DNA of 8,342 nt from Leptofilum sp050292445 (GTDB lineage: Bacteria; Chloroflexota; Anaerolineae; Promineifilales; Promineifilaceae): positions 1 through 8,342 of the forward strand of contig JBNKLQ010000261.1 of assembly GCA_050292445.1 (NCBI GenBank), given 5' to 3'. How positions within the stretch are numbered: position 1 is the first letter of the stretch; the number at the start of each line of letters is the position of its first letter. Below, in pieces: positions 1 through 5,583 of this stretch. The position numbers and the translations under genes are program-made. The notes beneath the pieces were generated by a model. It worked only from the letters and a program-made list of their open reading frames with translations, ran no database searches and had not been told where the DNA came from.

Positions 1-13
1 ACATTCCTAAAAA

Positions 14-1345
14 TCAGAGCAACAACTCAGCCTCGTACGGATAATGAGACAGCAACTCATAACCGTCCGGCGTAATCAGCACCTGATCCTCCAGCTTCAC
101 GCCAGGGCCACCTTCCCAACGCCCCACGTAGCTTTCCGCACACAGCACCATACCCGGCTCCAATACGCCATCGTAACTGAGCGCATTCCAGTTCCAGGGG
201 TAGGGCACATCGGGATACTCATCGCACAAGCCCACGCCGTGGTACAGGCAGGAGTAATAGCGGTATTGATCTTTGGGATAGACAACGGCCGTATGACTCA
301 GCTCTTTAAAAGTGACACCAGGGCGCAGGATTTCTGTGTTTTTCTGCACTTGTTCGTAAGCCATCGTGTAAATCTCTTTTTGTTCAGGGGTGGGTCCCCC
401 ATCCCCACAAAGCCAGGTGCGCGAAATATCCACACAGATGCCGTAGGTGCCAATCAGATCCGTGTCAAAACCCATCAGCTCGCCCGCCTGCATTTTGCGG
501 CTGCTGCATTCCTGAAACCAGGGATTGGCGCGCGGGCCAGCCGCCAACAGCCGCGTCTCGATCCACTCGCCGCCACGGGCAATGTTTTCGGCATGAAGGT
601 AACTCCACAACCGCTGCTCCGTCACGCCCGGCTGGAAATGGTCGCGCATGATGTCAATTGAACGGTCGCAGGCCACAATCGCCCGGCGCATCGCCTTGAT
701 CTCTTCTTCATGCTTGATCAGCCGCGCCCGTTCCATGATCTCCTCGCCGTTCATGATTTCTAGCCCATGCGCTTCCAAGGCGCGAATGCCGGTGACCGTA
801 CTGTGATCTAGTGCCAACCGCTTGTTGCCCCCGCCATGTTTTGCCACCAGATCAGCAATTTCGGCCGCCCAAACGGCCGCTTTGGCTTCATAATTTTCCC
901 CCGCACCAAAATAATAATGGTTGGTCGCCGGTCGCACTTCCGTGATGAGCGGATTGTGGTCGCTGAGAAATTCACAGCCGTGGAACTCAAAAATGATAAC
1001 CGGCCCTTCCGTAGCCACAAAGGCGTAGCGCGCCGCGTTGTGGGTAATCCACAGCTGCATGTTGGTGCTGTCCGTGGCGTAGCGGGTGTTGAGCGGATCG
1101 TAAAGCAAAATGCCCGCGTAATCGAAGGCACGCAGCTGTTCACGCACCCGGTCCAGCCGGTACTGCCGGATCACCTGCAAATCGGGCGCGGGCAATCCCG
1201 CCTCGGCCCATTCAGACTCAGCCAGTTCGCCTGGCCCCAGCACCTGCATGTGCAAGCTTTTGGCGTATTCAATCGTTTCTGCTGAGGGCTGCTGCAAAGC
1301 ACTGATCTTCGAGCGATGTTTGCCAACGATGGAAGGGGTCGTCAT
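14..1345 (-). CDS. M24-family metalloprotein, DddP-like (candidate DMSP lyase)
   Basis: This 443-aa protein has the pita-bread fold of the M24 family (Xaa-Pro peptidases, creatinases). It resembles DddP, the branch that cleaves dimethylsulfoniopropionate to dimethyl sulfide and acrylate. Visible matches to DddP as I remember it are DPLNTRYATDSTNMQLW (83-99), RGGEWIETRLLAAGPR (257-272), FDTDLIGTYGICVDISRTW (293-311) and HGVGLCDE (369-376). All metal ligands are present: D294/D296, D306, H369, E404 and E419. D375 sits where the DddP catalytic Asp lies. There is no signal peptide, so it should act in the cytoplasm. I chose the ATG at 1345 because AAGGAG (1352-1357) precedes it by 6 nt; an in-frame extension to 1426 adds 27 residues encoded by an intergenic repeat. 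It diverges from the beta-helix gene. The family is certain and the DddP branch likely. The substrate is inferred; a peptidase or other C-S lyase role is possible. No dddP symbol is assigned for that reason. Confidence 0.85.
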   Translation of the reverse strand: MTTPSIVGKHRSKISALQQPSAETIEYAKSLHMQVLGPGELAESEWAEAGLPAPDLQVIRQYRLDRVREQLRAFDYAGILLYDPLNTRYATDSTNMQLWITHNAARYAFVATEGPVIIFEFHGCEFLSDHNPLITEVRPATNHYYFGAGENYEAKAAVWAAEIADLVAKHGGGNKRLALDHSTVTGIRALEAHGLEIMNGEEIMERARLIKHEEEIKAMRRAIVACDRSIDIMRDHFQPGVTEQRLWSYLHAENIARGGEWIETRLLAAGPRANPWFQECSSRKMQAGELMGFDTDLIGTYGICVDISRTWLCGDGGPTPEQKEIYTMAYEQVQKNTEILRPGVTFKELSHTAVVYPKDQYRYYSCLYHGVGLCDEYPDVPYPWNWNALSYDGVLEPGMVLCAESYVGRWEGGPGVKLEDQVLITPDGYELLSHYPYEAELLL

Positions 1346-1351
1346 GTTGAA

Positions 1352-1357
1352 CTCCTT
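1352..1357 (-). promoter_or_regulatory. Ribosome binding site of the DddP-like gene
   Basis: Read on the minus strand this is AAGGAG, six bases before the ATG at 1345. It fixes the start codon and rules out the longer in-frame reading that begins at 1426. Confidence 0.8.
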
Positions 1358-1400
1358 GTTTGTCACACAATTCCTTAAAAAGAAAGGTGGGACACAGGTT

Positions 1401-1446
1401 GACGCTGATTTGCGCTGATTGCGCACACAGATTGCGCACGCAGATT
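1401..1446. repeat. Tandem short intergenic repeat (AATCTGCG/AATCAGCG type)
   Basis: Four imperfect units lie head to tail: GACGCTGATT (1401-1410), TGCGCTGATT (1411-1420), GCGCACACAGATT (1421-1433) and GCGCACGCAGATT (1434-1446). On the minus strand the series reads as AATCTGCG/AATCTGTG/AATCAGCG variants. It lies in the 5' leader of the DddP-like gene, 56 bp or more upstream of its start. The low-complexity, non-protein-like sequence explains the false N-terminal extension of that frame. Function is unknown. Confidence 0.65.
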
Positions 1447-1466
1447 TTGTTTAGATGGGGGTGCAG

Positions 1467-1508
1467 TGTTGGGGGAAATTATACGGGAGGTACGGCCGTT
1501 TCCCAACA
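1467..1508. repeat. Inverted repeat in the divergent spacer
   Basis: TGTTGGGGGAAA (1467-1478) pairs with TTTCCCAACA (1499-1508), leaving two G residues bulged. The loop contains most of the palindrome ACGGCCGT at 1492-1499. A competing stem TACGGG (1482-1487)/CCCGTA (1514-1519) overlaps it. No T-run follows, so it is not a standard terminator. It could be an operator or a leader structure. Confidence 0.4.
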
Positions 1509-1548
1509 GTTACCCCGTACTAAAGTCACCTTCAACACGGCCGTTTCC
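1492..1548. repeat. Two direct copies of ACGGCCGTTTCC, 45 bp apart
   Basis: ACGGCCGTTTCC occurs at 1492-1503 and again at 1537-1548, and another ACGGCCGT lies at 1600-1607 just before the beta-helix gene. The core ACGGCCGT is its own reverse complement. Exact copies across the window are at 285-292, 1492-1499, 1537-1544, 1600-1607, 3078-3085, 3408-3415, 3551-3558, 4457-4464, 4724-4731, 5379-5386 and 7763-7770. They lie in genes of both strands and in spacers, so this is a genome-level motif rather than one gene's operator. Confidence 0.8.
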
Positions 1549-1628
1549 TACCGCACAATATCCTATGGAGAATGCAGAATCAGCGACCCCGCGTGAAGAA
1601 CGGCCGTCGCAAAGGAAAATGAATCATT

Positions 1629-3560
1629 ATGAAACATCCAATGAAGCCTAAAGCCCAGCCTGGGCAAGTCTCCCCCTCCAATAAATTATTGTCTGGTGAA
1701 ATCGGCGTCTTGCTGGTTTTGTTGCTCATTTTGGCCATGCTGTTGGCGGCCAAATCAGCCAAGGGTGCTGGCATAGTTGGCAGCGGCACGCCGGGCAGCT
1801 GCACCGAAGCGGCGCTGAACACCGCCCTGTCCGGCGGCGGCAGCGTCAGCTTCAACTGCGGTGGCAGCCACACCATCACCCTCACCAGCCAAAAAACGAT
1901 CAACAGCAGCACCACCATCGACGGCGGCGGGCAAATCACCCTCAGCGGCGGCGGCAGCACGCGACTGTTCAACTTGCAAAACGGGGCCAGCCTCACGCTA
2001 CAAAACATCACCCTGCAAAACGGCGATAGCGGTAGCAGCGACGGCGGGGCGATTTACGTGGAGCGGCTCAGCACCCTCACCCTGACCAACAGCGCCATCA
2101 ACAACTCCACGGCGCCCAACGGCGGCGCAATTGCCCTCAATGGCTGGGGCTCCAGCGACCCTGGCGGCACCCTCATCGTTACGGACAGCAGCTTCAACGG
2201 CAATGTCTCTACCGCCGGGGCAATCCCGGGCGGGGGCAACGGCGGCGGGGCGCTGTACATCACCGGCGGCTCGACGGCCACCGTGAGCGGCAGCACCTTT
2301 AGCAATAACAGTTCCGTCAACGGCGGCAGCATCCACATTTTGGGGGCCAATCTCACCGTGAGCGCCACAACGTTTAGCGGCAACGTGGCTAACAATAGCG
2401 CTGGCGGCGGCGGTGGCGGGGCGATTTACGTTGACGGCACCAAAAATTTCAACGGCACAATTGACATTTCCAATAGCACCTTCACGAATAACCAGAGCAA
2501 CCAGCTGGGCGGGGCCATTTTCAGCTTCCCCGAAGGCACCGGCAGCACGATCATTGACCAATCTTTGTTTGATGGCAATTCGGCCACCGGTAGTGGACAG
2601 GGTGGCGCGATTTATCATCAAAGCGCCACCAGCAACGGGGCGTTGAGCATCAGCAACAGCACCTTTATGAACAACAATGCTCACGCCACGGATGGCAGCG
2701 CCAGCTCCGGTGGAGCGCTCTGGCTGCTGGATGCCCCGGTGACCATCACCAGCAGCACCTTTGCGGGCAACGACGCCACGACGCCTGTCCCCCTGGCTGC
2801 CGACGATTGGCGGCGTGGCTTTGGCGGTGCCATCCGCACCAGCGACACCACCACAATTGTGAACAGCACATTGGTGAACAACACGGCCGGTTTTGTCGGC
2901 GGGGCCATCGCCGGGCCAGCCACGGTGCGCAACAGCATCATCGCCAACAACGATGGCGACAATCCCTGGGACATTCAGGAAAACTGCACAGATGAGCTGA
3001 CCAACAGCGGCAACAATATTCAATTTCCGCAAAAAACAACGGGGAACTGGAACGATTATGAATGTTTTGCCGGGCAAACGGCCGTAAATCCTCAGGTCGG
3101 CACAATTGGTGATTACGGTGGTCTCACACCTGTGGTTCCCCTCCTGGCGGGGAGTCCAGCCATAAATGCAGGCAGCAATTGTCCGACTTTCGACCAGCGT
3201 GATTTTTCTCGAAGTGGCACTTGCGACATCGGCGCGTTTGAGTATGGTGGTAGTTGGCAGCTACAAAGCCTTACGCCGCCCTGGTCGCTTGTGACCAACG
3301 TGCAAGATGTGGTAGTGACAGTGCAGGGGGCAGGCTTTACGCCCAGCACGGTGGTGCGTTGGAACGGGGCCAATCGAGCGACCACTTATGTGAGTTCGTT
3401 TGTGCTTACGGCCGTTCTCCCCAGCACCGATCTAGACACCTTAGGCAGTTACAACATCACTGTCTACGACTCAAGCCGTAGTTTGGAGAGCGACCCGGTG
3501 AGCTTCACAGTGGTAAGTGAGTTGCATGAGACGTTTTTACCGGTGGTGATACGGCCGTAA
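1629..3560 (+). CDS. Exported beta-helix (Pmp-like repeat) protein with choice-of-anchor Q and TIG-like domains
   Basis: This 643-aa protein is probably exported. A basic N-terminus and a hydrophobic segment at residues 25-41 form a long signal peptide or membrane anchor; cleavage near 47 is plausible. Residues about 60-445 form a right-handed parallel beta-helix. GG[AS][IL] recurs ten times (139, 165, 206, 232, 263, 294, 325, 361, 399, 424). It alternates with FxxN (189, 224, 249, 285, 314, 346, 378), the motif pair of chlamydial Pmp proteins. Residues 485-539 (AGSPAINAG, FDQRDFSRSGTCDIGAFEY) match a choice-of-anchor Q segment. Residues about 546-628 look like an IPT/TIG fold, and the chain ends FLPVVIRP. 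A role in adhesion or the cell surface is inferred; no catalytic site is seen. The ATG at 1629 has only a weak AAAGGA 12 nt upstream; ATG 1641 is an alternative. The repeat region is markedly rich in GGC codons. Confidence 0.88.
   Translation: MKHPMKPKAQPGQVSPSNKLLSGEIGVLLVLLLILAMLLAAKSAKGAGIVGSGTPGSCTEAALNTALSGGGSVSFNCGGSHTITLTSQKTINSSTTIDGGGQITLSGGGSTRLFNLQNGASLTLQNITLQNGDSGSSDGGAIYVERLSTLTLTNSAINNSTAPNGGAIALNGWGSSDPGGTLIVTDSSFNGNVSTAGAIPGGGNGGGALYITGGSTATVSGSTFSNNSSVNGGSIHILGANLTVSATTFSGNVANNSAGGGGGGAIYVDGTKNFNGTIDISNSTFTNNQSNQLGGAIFSFPEGTGSTIIDQSLFDGNSATGSGQGGAIYHQSATSNGALSISNSTFMNNNAHATDGSASSGGALWLLDAPVTITSSTFAGNDATTPVPLAADDWRRGFGGAIRTSDTTTIVNSTLVNNTAGFVGGAIAGPATVRNSIIANNDGDNPWDIQENCTDELTNSGNNIQFPQKTTGNWNDYECFAGQTAVNPQVGTIGDYGGLTPVVPLLAGSPAINAGSNCPTFDQRDFSRSGTCDIGAFEYGGSWQLQSLTPPWSLVTNVQDVVVTVQGAGFTPSTVVRWNGANRATTYVSSFVLTAVLPSTDLDTLGSYNITVYDSSRSLESDPVSFTVVSELHETFLPVVIRP
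3551..3560 (+). repeat. ACGGCCGT palindrome overlapping the stop codon of the beta-helix gene
   Basis: The gene ends AT-ACGGCCGTAA, so the reading frame is ATA CGG CCG TAA (Ile-Arg-Pro-stop). The last base of the palindrome is the first base of the stop codon. The same arrangement closes the next gene at 5379-5388. Confidence 0.85.
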
Positions 3561-3613
3561 TATTGTCTCACCCTTGTTGCGCTAATTTATGAATGACGAA
3601 ACAGTTTCCTAAC

Positions 3614-3635
3614 AATTTCTACACAATTGGAAATT
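3614..3635. repeat. Short inverted repeat AATTTC/GAAATT
   Basis: AATTTC (3614-3619) and GAAATT (3630-3635) flank a 10-base loop that itself contains CAATTG. It lies between the beta-helix gene and the strong hairpin. It is AT-rich and short, so it could be chance or a binding site. Confidence 0.25.
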
Positions 3636-3661
3636 ACGATGGGAAGCAGCAACAAATCAAA

Positions 3662-3686
3662 CCGTTCAGCAAAAATTGCTGAACGG
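3662..3686 (+). promoter_or_regulatory. Perfect 11-bp-stem hairpin upstream of the lipoprotein gene
   Basis: CCGTTCAGCAA (3662-3672) and TTGCTGAACGG (3676-3686) are exact reverse complements around an AAA loop. The element ends 25 bp before the lipoprotein ATG and 13 bp before its ribosome binding site. No T-run follows on either strand, so a classical Rho-independent terminator is unlikely. It could be an operator, an mRNA stability or attenuation hairpin, or the 3' end structure of the beta-helix transcript. The structure is seen directly; the role is inferred. Confidence 0.6.
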
Positions 3687-3699
3687 CAAATTAGCCAAC

Positions 3700-3705
3700 A
3701 AGGAA
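3700..3705 (+). promoter_or_regulatory. Ribosome binding site of the DUF1566 lipoprotein gene
   Basis: AAGGAA lies 6 to 7 bases before ATG 3712. It decides the start: the in-frame TTG at 3676 is inside the hairpin and has no such site, and starting at 3712 gives a correctly positioned lipoprotein signal. Confidence 0.75.
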
Positions 3706-3711
3706 CAACCC

Positions 3712-5388
3712 ATGAACCACAAACCTACAGTTATTGTCGTTGGATTTATTCTAATTTTATTTTTGGCAGCGTGCAGTGGAACGCCGACAGGGGCAATAGA
3801 CGAGGGCAACCGGCAGCCTGTATTTACTCAGTCGGCCAGTGCATTAGAAAGTGAGCAGAGTGAGGACGAACCAGACGTTTACCTTCCCGTTGTCACCGCA
3901 GAAGCCGCCAGCAGCAGCCTCACCTCACCGATCCCCGATACCGGGCAAGAAAGCTGCTACGATGTTAGCGGTAGCCAAATTACCTGCCCCGCTTCTGGCG
4001 AGTCCACCTTTGGCCAGGATGCCAATTATGAAGGGTTGACGCCATCCTATCAAGATAATGGCGACGGCACTGTAACTGATCTCAACACTGGCCTGATGTG
4101 GCAGCAGTCGCCTGAACGAGACGGCAACAACACAATTAACGCCGCCGACAAACTCACCTACAACGAGGCGGTTGCCGCCGCCACTGCCTCTTCGCTGGCC
4201 GGATACGACGATTGGCGGCTGCCCACCATCACCGAACTGTATTCATTGATCGACTTTAGCGGCTTGGATGTCAGCGGCTACAATGGTACCGATACCTCTG
4301 GCTTAACCCCCTTCATCGACACGGACTACTTTGCGTTTGGCTACGGCGACACTGGTGCTGGCGAACGCCTCATCGACGCTCAATTTGCGTCCAGTACACT
4401 CTATGTCAGTACGACCATGAACGGGGGAGAAACGATGTTTGGCGTGAATTTTGCAGACGGCCGTATTAAAGGTTACCCCACAAACAACAAAACGTATTAC
4501 GTCCTCTTGGTGCGCGGCAGCACCGATTATGACAGCCATGCGTTCACCGACAACGGCAACGGCACCATCAGCGACAGCGCTACTGGCTTGGTGTGGCAGC
4601 AAGACGACAGCGGCAGCGGCATGGTCTGGGAAGATGCCCTGAATTACTGCGAATCGCTCTCCACGGGCGGCTACGACGATTGGCGACTGCCCAATGCAAA
4701 AGAGCTGCAACACCTTGTTGATTACGGCCGTTCCCCCGACACGACCAACTCAGCCGCCATCGACCCACTGTTCAACGCCACGCAAATCAGCAACGAAGCG
4801 GGCCAAGCCGATTACGCCACCTACTGGACAAGCACCACCCACGCCAACTTCTCCCAGGTTCCTGGGGCAAACGCAGCCTATATCGCCTTTGGTGAGGCAA
4901 TGGGCTACATGAATGGAAATTGGATCGATGTTCATGGGGCTGGCGCTCAACGCAGTGACCCCAAAACGGGCAACCCGGATGCTTATCCAACGGGACGCGG
5001 GCCACAAGGCGATGCCATTCGCATTTACAACTACGTGCGCTGCGTGCGTAGTGGCGACGTGACAACGGCCTCTGGCACATTTGCCACCACCACCAACCCT
5101 GCCATTCAAACGCAACCAGTGGGTGAACAGCCCAACACACCGCCTGCCGATGGCGAACAAGGGCAACCTCCCGTTAACAATGACAATCAGGTACAATCAC
5201 AGGTCGGCACAGGCGGACCACTTGCCGAAGCCGCCGCTGAATTAGGCGTTAGCGAAGAAGCATTGCACAATGCACTGGGTGAACCCGGACAAGGGCCACT
5301 TGATTTTGAAGCCGCCGCCCAGCAGCTTGGGGTTTCCGTAGAAGCGCTGCAAGCCGCATTGGGGGCACCGAATCAGGAACGGCCGTAA
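3712..5388 (+). CDS. Lipoprotein with two DUF1566 (Lcl C-terminal-like) domains
   Basis: This 558-aa protein begins with a lipoprotein signal: hydrophobic residues 6-20, then lipobox LAAC with Cys21, so it should be lipid-anchored on the outer face of the membrane. A low-complexity linker (22-80) contains VYLPVV (57-61 region), resembling the FLPVV tail of the upstream protein. Two DUF1566 domains follow, about 112-270 and 278-447. Both show a DNGxGT start (115, 280), GL[MV]WQQ (127, 292), the signature YDDWRLP (165-171, 321-327) and an end of YYVLLVRG or YNYVRCVRSG. DUF1566 occurs in surface proteins such as the Legionella collagen-like Lcl; its biochemical role is not settled. A Pro/Gln-rich linker (455-500) leads to two copies of AAAxLGVSxEALxxALG (about 505-551). 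The two domains look like an old internal duplication. Adhesion or envelope function is inferred. A terminator follows closely. Confidence 0.87.
   Translation: MNHKPTVIVVGFILILFLAACSGTPTGAIDEGNRQPVFTQSASALESEQSEDEPDVYLPVVTAEAASSSLTSPIPDTGQESCYDVSGSQITCPASGESTFGQDANYEGLTPSYQDNGDGTVTDLNTGLMWQQSPERDGNNTINAADKLTYNEAVAAATASSLAGYDDWRLPTITELYSLIDFSGLDVSGYNGTDTSGLTPFIDTDYFAFGYGDTGAGERLIDAQFASSTLYVSTTMNGGETMFGVNFADGRIKGYPTNNKTYYVLLVRGSTDYDSHAFTDNGNGTISDSATGLVWQQDDSGSGMVWEDALNYCESLSTGGYDDWRLPNAKELQHLVDYGRSPDTTNSAAIDPLFNATQISNEAGQADYATYWTSTTHANFSQVPGANAAYIAFGEAMGYMNGNWIDVHGAGAQRSDPKTGNPDAYPTGRGPQGDAIRIYNYVRCVRSGDVTTASGTFATTTNPAIQTQPVGEQPNTPPADGEQGQPPVNNDNQVQSQVGTGGPLAEAAAELGVSEEALHNALGEPGQGPLDFEAAAQQLGVSVEALQAALGAPNQERP
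5220..5364 (+). repeat. Twin AAAxLGVSxEALxxALG modules in the lipoprotein tail
   Basis: Residues 503-523 (AEAAAELGVSEEALHNALG) and 529-551 (FEAAAQQLGVSVEALQAALG) are two copies of one helical motif, with their LGVS cores 28 residues apart and joined by EPGQGP. Each looks like a short helix-turn-helix pair. Similar modules occur at the tails of other bacterial exported proteins as I recall, but I know no assigned function. Confidence 0.65.
5379..5388 (+). repeat. ACGGCCGT palindrome overlapping the stop codon of the lipoprotein gene
   Basis: The gene ends GA-ACGGCCGTAA, read as GAA CGG CCG TAA (Glu-Arg-Pro-stop). This repeats the arrangement at the end of the upstream beta-helix gene. Confidence 0.85.
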
Positions 5389-5419
5389 AAAATATTAGCA
5401 TCGCGTTAAGCAATAACAG

Positions 5420-5453
5420 GACAAACTGGCATGAAACCAGTTTGTCTTGTTTG
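5420..5453 (+). terminator. Rho-independent terminator after the lipoprotein gene
   Basis: GACAAACTGG (5420-5429) and CCAGTTTGTC (5437-5446) form a perfect 10-bp stem around the loop CATGAAA, followed by TTGTTTG. It lies 32 bp after the stop codon and separates the lipoprotein from the P450 gene. Confidence 0.8.
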
Positions 5454-5530
5454 AAAAGTAAAAGCATGGAAAATAAATTGCTTTAGATGCTAAAAACGCA
5501 GCATATTTGCTGGAGCTAAATAACGCATCG

Positions 5531-5559
5531 TTCGCACTATGCACCTGGTTAGCTATAAA
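5531..5559 (+). promoter_or_regulatory. Candidate sigma-70-type promoter of the P450 gene
   Basis: TTCGCA (5531-5536) and TATAAA (5554-5559) are separated by 17 bases and lie 25 bases before the start codon. The -10 box matches 5 of 6 consensus positions and the -35 box 4 of 6. The terminator upstream makes an independent promoter necessary, but this exact pair is a guess from sequence. Confidence 0.35.
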
Positions 5560-5569
5560 AATCATTGAT

Positions 5570-5574
5570 AAGGA
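5570..5574 (+). promoter_or_regulatory. Ribosome binding site of the P450 gene
   Basis: AAGGA lies nine bases before ATG 5584 and directly touches the alternative ATG 5575, which therefore cannot use it. This sets the start at 5584. Confidence 0.6.
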
Positions 5575-5583
5575 ATGTACAAA

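Larger units (their letters stand above)
1346..1628. other. Divergent intergenic region
   Basis: This 283-bp spacer separates the minus-strand DddP-like gene from the plus-strand beta-helix gene and so must hold the promoters of both. It contains the AATCTGCG-type repeat (1401-1446), the inverted repeat 1467-1508, and three ACGGCCGT palindromes (1492-1499, 1537-1544, 1600-1607). I could not find a convincing -35/-10 pair for either gene. No protein-like reading frame is supported here. Confidence 0.6.

Noticed and set aside
1346..1426. Upstream extension of the DddP-like gene by 27 residues
   Set aside because: The extra residues are encoded partly by the intergenic repeat and are not protein-like; the ATG at 1345 has an AAGGAG at ideal distance.
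1466..1651. A 61-codon frame overlapping the start of the beta-helix gene
   Set aside because: It starts at a GTG without a clear ribosome binding site, its sequence is made largely of the repeated ACGGCCGT stretches, and it has no recognisable features; a leader peptide cannot be excluded but is not supported.
1760..2900. GGC-rich repeats in the beta-helix gene as a DNA repeat array or CRISPR
   Set aside because: The periodicity is at protein level (GGAI and FxxN motifs) with irregular spacing of 25 to 41 residues and no identical DNA units or spacers.
1998..3077. A long minus-strand frame of 359 codons opposite the beta-helix gene
   Set aside because: It is the antisense of a GC-rich, repeated coding region, where stop codons are rare; its product shows only repeat-derived composition and the plus-strand gene is clear.
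3676..3711. TTG start giving a 570-aa lipoprotein
   Set aside because: It lies in the second arm of the hairpin, has no ribosome binding site, and would place 12 polar residues before the lipoprotein signal.
4750..5196. Minus-strand frames opposite the DUF1566 lipoprotein gene
   Set aside because: They are shadows of a well-supported lipoprotein gene and show no domain, start signal or independent context.
5575..5583. ATG at 5575 as the P450 start
   Set aside because: The only AAGGA directly abuts it, leaving no spacing, whereas ATG 5584 is nine bases downstream of that site.
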